Positions 50,147-58,080 of a stretch of 64,000 nucleotides of DNA are shown piece after piece (positions within the stretch are counted from its first letter, which is position 1; each line of letters opens with the position of its first letter). Origin of the DNA: Streptomyces sp. MJM8645 (GTDB taxonomy: Bacteria > Actinomycetota > Actinomycetes > Streptomycetales > Streptomycetaceae). The notes beneath the pieces were generated by a model that worked only from the letters and a program-made list of their open reading frames with translations, did no database searches and was not told the DNA's origin. A program made the translations under genes and the position numbers. The stretch lies in assembly GCF_001625365.1 (NCBI RefSeq), contig NZ_LJJF01000001.1:6246001-6310000 (forward strand), given 5' to 3'.

Positions 50147-50462
50147 GTCCGGGGCCGGTCCGGGGCCACGCGACGGGCGTTCTCCCGACGGGCGCTCTCG
50201 CGGCCGACCGCGCGCAGGCGCGGCGGGTGGTCCCGCGCACGGTTGGGGGCCCGGACGTGGACGGGGGGCGGGCCGCCGGGGTGCCCGGCCGTCAGTCCGG
50301 CCGGCTCGTCCGGGGGGCCGACCCGGCAATCGTCGTGGGAATCGTCCTGAGGACTGAGCCGGAGCCCGTGGCGCACCTGCGCCAGGCCCGTCGAGCCGCC
50401 CCGCGGAGCCCGGGGTGCGGTCCTCCCGGGGCCTCCCTCGGCCGGCCGCGCGCCGCCTGGCG
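50147..50462. other. Intergenic region between DUF397 terminator and ATPase gene
   Basis: About 315 GC-rich bases downstream of both flanking convergent genes. No gene, palindrome or repeat recognised. Confidence 0.5.
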
Positions 50463-50984
50463 CTAGGCCGAGCGCCGGTGCCGTCCACCGAGTTCGGAAC
50501 CGGTGGCCGGCTCCGCCTCGAACAGGGCCCAGACCACCTTGCCGCTGCCCAGCGGGTGCCAACCCCAGGAGCGGCTGAAGGACTCCACCAGGTGCAGTCC
50601 GCGGCCGGACTCGGCGACGAAGTCCGCCTCCCGGGCGACCGGGCCGATGCAGCTCGGGTCGCTCACCGCGCAGACCACCTGGGGAGAGCGGTGGACCAGG
50701 CTTATTCGGATCGGCAGCCGGCCCTCGGGGGTCGGCTGTATGGGAAAGTCGTACTCGCCCTGGGCGCCACCCGCAGGGTCGGGTCGTGCGCCGATCGCAT
50801 GCCGCAGTGCGTTGGTCACCAGCTCCGAGGCCACCAGCGCGACGTCGTCGAACAGCTCCATCAGGCCCCAGCGCTGAAGAGAGGTTCTGGCGAAGTCGCG
50901 CGCGGTTCTGACGGCTTCGAAGCGAGGAGCGAGCGTACAGGTGACCACATGGGGGTCAACCGCCAAAGCCGTACCGGTGCTCAT
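50463..50984 (-). CDS. RsbW-like anti-sigma-type ATPase of a WhiJ-type locus
   Basis: A 173-residue GHKL/HATPase protein like those beside WhiJ homologues. The N-box is VALVASELVTNALRHA, and the G2 loop is ESGRGLHLVESFSRSWGW. The G1 position reads SDPSCIGP rather than the usual DxGxG, so ATP binding may be weakened. ATG at 50984 follows GGAGGAG; an ATG at 51035 in the same frame also has a good site (GGAGGTG) and would add 17 residues. It diverges from the XRE gene across a 418-base region with a TGCA-NN-TGCA array. Confidence 0.88.
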   Translation of the reverse strand: MSTGTALAVDPHVVTCTLAPRFEAVRTARDFARTSLQRWGLMELFDDVALVASELVTNALRHAIGARPDPAGGAQGEYDFPIQPTPEGRLPIRISLVHRSPQVVCAVSDPSCIGPVAREADFVAESGRGLHLVESFSRSWGWHPLGSGKVVWALFEAEPATGSELGGRHRRSA

Positions 50985-51187
50985 GAAGAGCTCCTCCCAT
51001 AAGGGGGCGGACACGGCTGGACCCGCCGGGGTCATGCCGGTCACCTCCGACTCGCTCGGCCGCTCGGCCGCCCCCTCGACCAGCGCGCGCGCACACGATC
51101 CCCCGGTGGCGCGGGGGAACGCTGCCGGGTCGGTGCACGGAGTCGCGCGTGGGGTCGACGCGGAGCCCGCGGGATTGCCAGGGATGT

Positions 51188-51291
51188 GCAGGTGCACGTG
51201 CACCATGGTGGTGTGCGCTCACTGCAGATGCAAGAGTCGATTCACGTGCAGTCGCACTATTGGCATATGCAAGCGCCGGATGCACGTGCAT
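51188..51291. promoter_or_regulatory. Array of TGCA-NN-TGCA operators between ATPase and XRE genes
   Basis: Six sites within 104 bases: TGCAGGTGCA 51188, TGCACGTGCA 51194 (overlapping), TGCAGATGCA 51224, TTCACGTGCA 51242, GGCATATGCA 51263, TGCACGTGCA 51282. Two perfect 14-bp palindromes are included (centred on 51194-51203 and 51282-51291). The last four lie 18-21 bases apart, about two helical turns. The same motif is upstream of the DUF397 gene. It is the likely binding array of the XRE regulator. Confidence 0.75.
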
Positions 51292-51402
51292 CCTGGTGTG
51301 TGGAGTGTGGAACTGATAGGAACATCCGTCAGTATCGGCACCGTGAGCGCTCAACTGATGGCAGACTGTGCGCTGTTTGCCCTAGGTGGAGGTTTCGACC
51401 GC

Positions 51403-52269
51403 ATGACCACAGTTCAGCCGGGCGGCGGCTCGATGGTCCGCCGGATCCTCCTCGGGTCTCAGCTGCGTCGCCTGCGTGAGACGCGCGGCATCACGCGCGA
51501 GGACGCCGGCTACGCGATCAGGGCCTCCGAGTCCAAGATCAGCCGCATGGAACTCGGCCGCGTCAGCTTCAAGGAACGCGACGTCGCCGACCTGCTCAGC
51601 CTCTACGGCGTGGACGACGGCCTGGAGCGGGAGGCACTGCTCGGGCTGGTCCGCGAGGCCAACAAGTCCGGCTGGTGGCACAGCTTCAACGACGTGCTGC
51701 CGGGCTGGTTCCAGACCTACGTCGGCCTGGAGGAGGCCGCCCAGCTGATCCGCACCTACGAGGTGCAGTTCATCCCCGGACTGCTGCAGTCCGAGGAGTA
51801 CGCACGGGCGGTTTTCGGACAGAGTCGGCCGGTCGTCAGCGAGGAGGAGATCGAACGGCGGGTCAGCCTTCGCCTGCGTCGCCAGAAGCTGCTGACCGAG
51901 GGCGCCAGCCCGCGGCTGTGGGCCGTGATCGACGAGGCCGCGCTGCGCCGCCCCGTCGGCGGGCCCAAGGTGATGCGCGGCCAGGTGCAGTACCTGATCG
52001 ACGTCGCCGAGCAGGCCAACGTCGTGATCCAGGTGATGCCGTTCCGATTCGGCGCGCACGCGGGGGAGTCCGGGGCGTTCACGATCCTGCGCTTCCCTGA
52101 ACAGGACCTCGCGGACGTCGTCTACCTGGAGCAGCTCACCAGCGCGCTGTACCTCGACAAGCGGGACGACGTCGACGCGTACATCCAGGTCATGGAGCGG
52201 CTCTGCGTGGACAGCCTCACGCCCGAGCGGACCGTGGACCTGCTGGCCTCGATCCTCAAGGAGCGCTGA
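51403..52269 (+). CDS. XRE-family regulator with DUF5753 domain (WhiJ-like)
   Basis: A 288-residue regulator. The N-terminal helix-turn-helix spans residues 14-70 (GSQLRRLRETRGITREDAGY, then AIRASESKISRMELGR). The C-terminal DUF5753 domain begins with PGWFQTYVGLEEAAQLIRTY and EVQFIPGLLQSEEYARAV and ends with LVxLL-type helices. This is the architecture of WhiJ/AbaA-like proteins that control development and antibiotic production in streptomycetes. ATG at 51403 has GGTGGAGG upstream; ATG at 51433 is possible. With the ATPase and DUF397 gene it forms a complete locus. Confidence 0.93.
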   Translation: MTTVQPGGGSMVRRILLGSQLRRLRETRGITREDAGYAIRASESKISRMELGRVSFKERDVADLLSLYGVDDGLEREALLGLVREANKSGWWHSFNDVLPGWFQTYVGLEEAAQLIRTYEVQFIPGLLQSEEYARAVFGQSRPVVSEEEIERRVSLRLRRQKLLTEGASPRLWAVIDEAALRRPVGGPKVMRGQVQYLIDVAEQANVVIQVMPFRFGAHAGESGAFTILRFPEQDLADVVYLEQLTSALYLDKRDDVDAYIQVMERLCVDSLTPERTVDLLASILKER

Positions 52270-52307
52270 GAGGAGCACTGAGAGGAGTGCTGAGGGGAGC
52301 TCTCAGC
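52265..52307 (+). terminator. Nested hairpin overlapping the XRE stop codon
   Basis: Outer arms gctgagag/ctctcagc enclose inner arms agcact/agtgct. The element overlaps the XRE stop and contains direct gagaggag repeats. Probable terminator; no T run. Confidence 0.45.
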
Positions 52308-52371
52308 AGAGCGTACGGGTCCGGCGGCCCGCGATCGGTCGCCCGGGCACCGAGCCGCCATCCACCCGCCG

Positions 52372-53010
52372 TCAGCCGCGGGCCGGCGGCCGTTCGCGTT
52401 CCGGCGGCAGTGCCTGCGGCGGGGTGCCCAACTCCCAGGGCAGGTCGTAGCGGCGGAACAGGTCGGCCCGGATCAGCGCCAGCGGGAGTTCGGCGCCCGG
52501 CAGCAGCACCCCGATGCAGCCGCCCATCAGCGCGCTGCGCAGCACCGCGTGCTCGGCGGCCGGGTCCGGTGCGCCCCAGTCGAGCAGCAGGCCCTGGAGG
52601 ATGGCGCCGAGCTGCTGCTGCTCCGGGTCCTGGACGAAGGCGCCGGAGTCCGGGTCCAGGATCAGCGCGAGGTGCGAGCGCATCACCCGCGGATGCTCCA
52701 GGGCGAGGGTGAGGACCGCGTCGATCGCGCGGGCCAGCCGGGCCGCCGGTGTGGCGTCCGGGGTCAGCTCGGCGAGCGCGCCGGAGAGCGACTGGTGCAT
52801 CATCCGGTGCGTTGCGGACTGCATCAGCAGCCGTTTCCCGTCGAAGTAGTACGAGAGCAGGCCGCGCGCGAGCCCGGCCCGCTCGGCGATGTCGGTCAGC
52901 GTGGTGCCCGCGTATCCGTGCCGGTCGACCAGTTCGACGGTGGCTCGCATGATGCGCCGACGGGAGCGTTGCCGCATCTCCTCATTGACCGAATCCCCGC
53001 GAGGTGCCAT
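52372..53010 (-). CDS. TetR-family regulator
   Basis: A 212-residue regulator with an N-terminal TetR domain (RRRIMRATVELVDRHGYAGT, then TLTDIAERAGLARGLLSYYF) and a TetR_C-type ligand domain. The SYYFDGKRLLMQSATHRMMH region is like BetI-type TetR proteins. ATG at 53010 has GGAG upstream; an earlier in-frame start would add 42 residues with no homology. A 10-bp palindrome 12 bases upstream of the start suggests autoregulation. No obvious target adjoins except the drug pump, which has its own MarR. Confidence 0.85.
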   Translation of the reverse strand: MAPRGDSVNEEMRQRSRRRIMRATVELVDRHGYAGTTLTDIAERAGLARGLLSYYFDGKRLLMQSATHRMMHQSLSGALAELTPDATPAARLARAIDAVLTLALEHPRVMRSHLALILDPDSGAFVQDPEQQQLGAILQGLLLDWGAPDPAAEHAVLRSALMGGCIGVLLPGAELPLALIRADLFRRYDLPWELGTPPQALPPERERPPARG

Positions 53011-53021
53011 CGTGTCTGCTC

Positions 53022-53031
53022 CGAACGTTCG
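53022..53031. promoter_or_regulatory. Palindrome upstream of TetR gene
   Basis: cgaacgttcg, a perfect 10-bp palindrome, is 12 bases before the TetR start. A tatatt -10-like box (minus strand) lies about 15 bases further up. Probable autoregulatory operator. Confidence 0.4.
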
Positions 53032-53122
53032 TTGGCTCCGGGCCAATATACTGGCGGAGCCGGTAGTCGCACCGTGAAACCGCGCGCCGGTGGGCGCCGC
53101 TCGGGCGCCCGGTACGAAGACG

Positions 53123-53159
53123 GCCGGCTCCACCAAAACGGGGGTTTGGTGGAGCCGGC
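53123..53159. terminator. Terminator of the drug-pump gene
   Basis: A perfect 15-bp stem (gccggctccaccaaa and complement) with a seven-base loop, 51 bases past the pump's stop on the minus strand. Confidence 0.8.
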
Positions 53160-53210
53160 GCCATTGTCCGACGGCGGGGGCCGGGGGCCGGCCCGGGTGG
53201 CGGTCGACGG

Positions 53211-54725
53211 TCAGCGGTTGGTCAGGACTTCGGTCCGCGCCGCGCTCGACCCGACCGAGGGGTAATCGTAGTCCGGCACCGGCGCGGGAGCCGACTTCCG
53301 CCGCCGGTCGACCAGGGCGCCCACCGCGGCGATCAGCAGGCCGAACAGCGCGACCGCCGCGACGAACACCAGGGCCGGCCGGTAGCCGTCCAGCTGCGCC
53401 TGCGGGCTGTCACCGCCGGCACTGCCGGCGGTGATCATCGCGGTCGCGCCGGCCAGGACCACCGCTGTGCCGACCTGGATCGCGGTGTTGACCAGGCCGG
53501 AGGCCAGGCCCTGCTCGTCGTCGCCCACGCCGTCGGTGGCGGCGATGTTCACCGAGGGGAAGGCCAGCGCGAAGCCCACGCCGAGCAGCAGCATCGAGGG
53601 CAGGACCAGACCCACGTACGAGCTGTGCTCGTCCAGCCGCAGGAACAGCGCGAACGCGCCGACCAGGGCCAGCAGGCCGATCGGCAGCAGCCGGCCGGTG
53701 CCGAAGCGGTCCACGATCGGGCCCATGAACGGTGCCGAGAGCGCGATGAAGGCGCCGGCCGGCAGCAGCCCGAGGGCCATCTGCAGCGCCGACCAGCCCA
53801 GCAGGTGCTGCAGGTAGAGGGTGACGACGAACTGGAACCCGCCGTACGCGCCGGCCATGGCGAAGGCGATCACGTTGGCCCGGGCGACCGAGCCGTTGCG
53901 GAAGATGCCGAGCCGGACCAGTGGGTGGGCGGTGCGGCTCTCGACCAGCAGGAAGGCGGCGGCCAGTGCGGCGACCACGACCAGCGAGCCGACGGTGCGC
54001 AGGCTCAGCCAGCCGGCGCCCTGCGCCTCGGTGGCGGTGAACACCAGCAGCAGCACGGTCGCGGTGCCGGTGATCGCGCCCAGCACGTCGTAGCCGCCCT
54101 TGGCGCGTTCCTCGGTAGGGCGGGGGAGCAGCCGGACCGCGAAGAACAGGGCGAGCAGCGCGACCGGGACGGGCATCAGGAACGTCCAGCGCCAGCCGAC
54201 GGAGGTGAGCAGCCCGCTGAGCACCAGGCCGAGCGAGAAGCCGCTGGCGCCGCAGGTGGTGTAGATCGACAGCGCCCGGTTGCGGGCGGGGCCCTCGGCG
54301 AAGGTCGTGGTGATGATCGACAGGCCGGCCGGGGCGGTGAAGGCGGCGCTGACGCCCTTGAGGAAGCGGGCGGCGATCAGCAGCCCGCCGTCGTCGACCA
54401 GGCCGCCGAGCAGCGAGGCGGCGGCGAAGACGCCCAGGGCGACCAGGAAGACCCGGCGGCGGCCGAGCAGGTCGGCGGCGCGGCCGCCGAGCAGCAGCAG
54501 GCCGCCGTAGCCGAGCACGTAGCCGGAGACCACCCATTGCAGGGCGGAGGTGGAGAGGTGCAGCTCGGAGCCGATGGACGGGAGGGCGACGCCGACCATG
54601 GAGACGTCCAGGGCGTCCAGGAACATGGCGGCGCAGAGCACGATCAGGGTGCCCCAGAGGCGGGGTGTCCAGCTCAGCCCGCTGGTTGACGGGGCGTCGG
54701 GTGACGTGGCGGTCGCGGTGGTCAT
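53211..54725 (-). CDS. MFS drug-efflux pump, 14-helix DHA2 family
   Basis: A 504-residue membrane transporter with 14 predicted hydrophobic segments. It has DALDVSMVGVALPSIGSELH (motif D1 region), GGRAADLLGRRRVFL (motif A) and CGASGFSLGLVLSGLLTSVGWRWTF (motif C, typical of antiporters, split here by reading). It would export drugs or toxic metabolites using the proton gradient. ATG at 54725 fits the family start; a far upstream ATG in the promoter region is unlikely, although neither has a good ribosome site. The divergent MarR gene 87 bases away is the likely repressor. Confidence 0.9.
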   Translation of the reverse strand: MTTATATSPDAPSTSGLSWTPRLWGTLIVLCAAMFLDALDVSMVGVALPSIGSELHLSTSALQWVVSGYVLGYGGLLLLGGRAADLLGRRRVFLVALGVFAAASLLGGLVDDGGLLIAARFLKGVSAAFTAPAGLSIITTTFAEGPARNRALSIYTTCGASGFSLGLVLSGLLTSVGWRWTFLMPVPVALLALFFAVRLLPRPTEERAKGGYDVLGAITGTATVLLLVFTATEAQGAGWLSLRTVGSLVVVAALAAAFLLVESRTAHPLVRLGIFRNGSVARANVIAFAMAGAYGGFQFVVTLYLQHLLGWSALQMALGLLPAGAFIALSAPFMGPIVDRFGTGRLLPIGLLALVGAFALFLRLDEHSSYVGLVLPSMLLLGVGFALAFPSVNIAATDGVGDDEQGLASGLVNTAIQVGTAVVLAGATAMITAGSAGGDSPQAQLDGYRPALVFVAAVALFGLLIAAVGALVDRRRKSAPAPVPDYDYPSVGSSAARTEVLTNR

Positions 54726-54749
54726 GGGGAGGACAGTACATGCGCGTGC

Positions 54750-54780
54750 ATTCAATGCAAATGAATAAGATGTGAACACA
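54750..54780. promoter_or_regulatory. Operator-like repeats between the drug pump and MarR
   Basis: attca-N7-tgaat (54750-54766) and tgtg-aa-caca (54771-54780) lie in an unusually AT-rich 87-base divergent promoter. They are candidate MarR binding sites covering both promoters. Confidence 0.5.
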
Positions 54781-54812
54781 TAATTTTACGGCGCACATGC
54801 TAGGGTGGCACC

Positions 54813-55244
54813 GTGGCTGATCTCGACTCCCCGGCGGAGGCCGGTCTCGTTGCGCAATGGCGCGACCTGCTGGCCCGGCATGCCGCCACGGCCTGCATGC
54901 TCGATCGCGAGCTGGGTGACAAGTGCGGGCTGGGCGTGAGCGAGTTCGAGGTGCTGGAGCGCCTGGTGGAGGGGTGCCAGGGCGGCGGCCATGCGCTGCG
55001 GGCGCAGGAGCTGGCCCACACCGTCCACCTCAGCCAGAGTGCGCTGTCCCGGGTGATCGCCCGCCTGGAGAAGGGTGGGCTGGTCACCCGGGCGATGTGC
55101 GAGAGTGACCGGCGGGCCATCGTGATCACCCTGACCGGGATCGGTCGGGAGCGGTACGAGCAGGCCAGGCCGCTCCATCGTGAGGTGCTCGAACTGACCC
55201 TCGGTGCCCCGCTCGGGCCGTTGGACGAGTCGCCGACAAGCTGA
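54813..55244 (+). CDS. MarR-family regulator of the adjacent drug pump
   Basis: A 143-residue MarR protein with the winged-helix core AQELAHTVHLSQSALSRVIA, RLEKGGLV and a wing ESDRRAIVITLT. The N-terminal helix contains CMLDRELGDKCGLGVSEFEV with two cysteines that could be redox-sensitive. GTG at 54813 is the only practical start, with little room for a leader. It is divergent from the DHA2 pump; autorepression and repression of the pump are inferred. Confidence 0.9.
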   Translation: MADLDSPAEAGLVAQWRDLLARHAATACMLDRELGDKCGLGVSEFEVLERLVEGCQGGGHALRAQELAHTVHLSQSALSRVIARLEKGGLVTRAMCESDRRAIVITLTGIGRERYEQARPLHREVLELTLGAPLGPLDESPTS

Positions 55245-55354
55245 CCTGCCGGCAAGCCGTCCCGCCGGCAAACTGTCCCTTCGGCAACCTGACTCGGCGT
55301 CAATCCGGCGGGCTGGCGGTTGGGTTGGGCCTTTTCGGAGGGGTGAGCCCCTTT

Positions 55355-56302
55355 TCAGAGGAGCGAGGTCAGCCCCGGCGCGACGGCCAGCAGGACGGCT
55401 GCGGCGGGTGCGGCGAGGGCGACGACGGTGAGCCGCAGCCGGTGCGGGACGGACAGTCGCGGGCGGCCCGCGAGCAGCCGGTCCACTCGTCGCGGGGACT
55501 GCGCCAGACCGGGCGGGCAGGAGCCGAACACCCCGCGGTCCAGGTTGAGTTCGGCCAGTGCGAGGGCAGTGGTGTGCCGGCCGTGCCGGCGCGCGGCCCG
55601 GTCGTCGGCCGCCAGCTCCACCAGCTCCTCCACCTGGGCCCGGAAGGCGCTGAACACGCCGACCCCGGGGAAGCCGGAGGCGAGCGCCTGGGCGCACTGC
55701 TGGAGCCAGTGGTGCCGGGCCCGGACGTGCCCGCGCTCATGGCTCAGGACAGCGGCCAACTCCCGGTCGGTCAGCTGCTGGAGGGCGCCGGTGGTGACCA
55801 CCAGGCGGGAGTCCGGGCCGGGCAGCGACCACGCCTCCGGGCGGATGTTCTCCAACACCACCAGCCGCTCCCGGCGGCTGCGGGCGGCCGCGATGGCCTC
55901 CGGCAATTCCGGTGCCCGGACCGTCAGTTGAGCATGCCGGTGGTCGCGGAGCGCCTTCGCGGAACGGACCTCGCGGGTGAGCGCCAGCACCGTCTGCAGG
56001 CCGCCCGCCGCCAGCACCGCGGCGCACAGCCGGCCCCAGCCCTCGGCGTCCTGGAGGCCGTACGCGGCCTCGACGCCGTGCGGGGCGCCCGAGAACACCA
56101 GGGCGCGCAGTTCGGGCAGCGCGGCGGAGGCGGCCAGCAGCAGGCCCAGGACGCAGCACAGCAGCACGGCCACCACCAGGCACTGCCATGCCAGCAGCGC
56201 CAGCACCGGTTCGCGCTCCGCCCAGCGGGCCCGGGCCAGCAGCCGGGGCGCGACGGTCGAGAGCAGCAGTCCGAGCAGCAGCAGGCCGATCAGGGCAGTC
56301 AT
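55355..56302 (-). CDS. M56-family membrane metallopeptidase (BlaR1-like, no sensor domain)
   Basis: A 315-residue membrane protein with hydrophobic segments at about residues 1-20, 35-60 and 90-110 and again at the C-terminus. The zinc-binding HExxH motif is in AAVLSHERGHVRARHHW, with a downstream ELAADDRAARRHGR as third ligand region. It matches BlaR1-type M56 peptidases but lacks a penicillin-binding sensor. Such genes usually neighbour a BlaI repressor; none is adjacent here. ATG at 56302 has GGGGAG upstream. Confidence 0.85.
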   Translation of the reverse strand: MTALIGLLLLGLLLSTVAPRLLARARWAEREPVLALLAWQCLVVAVLLCCVLGLLLAASAALPELRALVFSGAPHGVEAAYGLQDAEGWGRLCAAVLAAGGLQTVLALTREVRSAKALRDHRHAQLTVRAPELPEAIAAARSRRERLVVLENIRPEAWSLPGPDSRLVVTTGALQQLTDRELAAVLSHERGHVRARHHWLQQCAQALASGFPGVGVFSAFRAQVEELVELAADDRAARRHGRHTTALALAELNLDRGVFGSCPPGLAQSPRRVDRLLAGRPRLSVPHRLRLTVVALAAPAAAVLLAVAPGLTSLL

Positions 56303-56442
56303 CGCATGGGCTCCCCGAGTACGCACGGAACGCGACAACGCGCTCCCTGCCAACCTATGCGCTGATGACCTCCGGAGGAACGGCTTTCGACCGGCCAGTG
56401 ACCAACGCCACGTCAGGGATGGGGTCTTGGATCGATCGGGGC

Positions 56443-57009
56443 TCACATGGTCAGGAGCATGGCGAACATGCCGATGCCCATGGTGAGTCGGCAGGCCCGG
56501 GGCAGCCCGGCGGTGCCGAGTGCCAGGGTCCCGGAGGGGGTGTGCAGGAGCCGGGTGCCGGCCCACAGGGAGTAGGCGCCGAAGTAGAGCAGGAGGGAGC
56601 CGGTCAGCAGCGGCGTGCCCGCGTCGGCGGCGTGGTGGTGATGGCCGGGGGTGGCGGTCATCGCGAGCGCCATGTACGTCATGGCGAGCGCGCCGATCGC
56701 GTGGTGCAGCCGGTGTGCCCGGCGGGCCGGGGCGCGTACGGCGGCGAGCAGGAAGGCGGCGGCGGGGAGGCCGAACACCCAGGCCCAGACAGTGGCCGGG
56801 ACGGCGCCGCCGGTCACGGCCATGGCGGCCATGCCGAGCCCCATCAGGGCCTCGGCGGCGTCGGACTCCCGGGCGAGCAGGCGCCGGGCGCCGAAGTGGT
56901 GAGTGGTGCCGGCGGCGCAGGGGGAGTGGCGCAGCCGGGTGAGGCAGTAGGCCCCGGCGGTGGCGGTGAGGAGCGCGAGCAGCCAGCTGATCAGCGAGGG
57001 TCCGTGCAA
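56443..57009 (-). CDS. DUF5134 membrane protein with His-rich loop
   Basis: A 188-residue protein with about six hydrophobic segments and a His-rich loop (TATPGHHHHAADAG) between segments four and five, typical of DUF5134, a family of unknown role sometimes close to copper or M56 genes. The TTG start at 57009 is supported by GGGAGG six bases upstream; an earlier frame extension runs into tandem repeats. It lies 140 bases upstream of the M56 gene in the same direction, so the two may form a unit. Confidence 0.75.
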   Translation of the reverse strand: MHGPSLISWLLALLTATAGAYCLTRLRHSPCAAGTTHHFGARRLLARESDAAEALMGLGMAAMAVTGGAVPATVWAWVFGLPAAAFLLAAVRAPARRAHRLHHAIGALAMTYMALAMTATPGHHHHAADAGTPLLTGSLLLYFGAYSLWAGTRLLHTPSGTLALGTAGLPRACRLTMGIGMFAMLLTM

Positions 57010-57064
57010 CGGCGGCCTCCCGGGGCGGCGGGGGCGGGCGGCCGGCGGTGATGTGGCGGGGGCG

Positions 57065-57132
57065 GCGAACAGATGACAGATGACAGCGAACAGATAACGG
57101 ATAACAGATAACGTCATCTGTTATCTGTTCGC
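57065..57132. repeat. 21-bp tandem repeat and palindrome with AGATAAC cores
   Basis: Two 21-base direct repeats (57065-57085 and 57086-57106, three differences) are followed by a further gataac copy. The second repeat begins with gcgaacagataac, matched by its exact complement at 57120-57132, so a large hairpin can form. The AGATAAC words match the palindrome at 46232. It lies 56 bases upstream of the DUF5134 start. The rest of the 315-base gap (57133-57324) shows no gene. Confidence 0.8.
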
Positions 57133-57324
57133 CGGCATCTGTCTCCCGCCCCTGCTCCTCGCCCGCGGCCCGCCACACCATCGCCCGCCGACCGCGGTCT
57201 GGACGGTCGTCCTGTCCACGATCACCGCTGTGGCCGGGGCGCGGGCAGGGCGCGCACCGGGGCGCACAGTGGTGCTCCCCGGTGTGCGGCCACTGGGCAC
57301 ACGCTCCGCCGCCCCGGCCGGCGC

Positions 57325-58080
57325 TCAGCCCGCGAGCCGCCCCGAGGCGACGACCCGACTGAGGAACCGTCGCGTCCGCTCCTCCCGCGGATCGCCGAAC
57401 ACCTGCTCCGGCGGCCCCTGTTCGAGCACCACCCCGTCGTCCAGGAAGCAGACCTGGTCGGCCACCTCGCGCGCGAACCCCATCTCGTGGGTGGACAGGA
57501 CCATCGTCATCCCCTGCTCCTTGAGGTCGCGCACCACCGAGAGCACCTCCCCGACCAGGACCGGGTCGAGCGCCGCGGTGATCTCGTCGAGCAGCAGCAG
57601 CCGGGGCCCGGTGGCCAGCGCCCGCACGATGGCGACGCGCTGCTGCTGTCCGCCGGAGAGCCGGTCCGGGTACTCCTTCGCCTTGGCCGCCAGCCCGAGC
57701 CGGTCGAGCAGTCCCAGCGCCTCCGCCTCCGCCTCGGCCCGCCCCCGTCCGTGCACCCGGCGCGGGGCGAGCGTGATGTTCTCCAGCACGGTCAGGTGCG
57801 GGAACAGGTTGTAGGACTGGAACACCACGCCGATCCGGCGGCGGACGGCGTCCTGGTCCGCGCGCGGGTCGGTGATCTCCTCCCCGTCCAGGAAGACCGC
57901 CCCGTCGTCGATCCCCTCCAGCAGGTTGACGCACCGCATCAGCGTGGACTTGCCGGAGCCGGACGCCCCGATCAGCGCCGTCACCGAGTGTTCGGGCACG
58001 GCGAACCCCACGTCGCGCAGCACCACCTGGCCGCCGAAGGTCTTGCGCACGGACTCCAGCCGGAGCACGTCCCCGCTCAC
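57325..58080 (-). CDS. Polar amino-acid ABC importer, ATPase
   Basis: A 251-residue ATPase of the polar amino-acid family. Walker A GASGSGKST, Q-loop VVFQSYNLFPHLTVLENIT, signature LSGGQQQRVAIVRAL, Walker B LLLLDEITAALDP and THEMGFAR are seen. The Walker B follow-up is EITAALD instead of EPTSALD, a mild divergence. Its GTG overlaps the permease stop (GTGA). It belongs to a three-gene operon with a single fused-size permease and a binding lipoprotein. The amino acid is not predictable. Confidence 0.9.
   Translation of the reverse strand: MSGDVLRLESVRKTFGGQVVLRDVGFAVPEHSVTALIGASGSGKSTLMRCVNLLEGIDDGAVFLDGEEITDPRADQDAVRRRIGVVFQSYNLFPHLTVLENITLAPRRVHGRGRAEAEAEALGLLDRLGLAAKAKEYPDRLSGGQQQRVAIVRALATGPRLLLLDEITAALDPVLVGEVLSVVRDLKEQGMTMVLSTHEMGFAREVADQVCFLDDGVVLEQGPPEQVFGDPREERTRRFLSRVVASGRLAG

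Noticed and set aside
49820..52269. WhiJ-type locus considered as a toxin-antitoxin or phage-defence system
   Set aside because: The DUF397, HATPase and DUF5753-XRE combination is the known developmental regulator architecture, and no effector nuclease or toxin is present.
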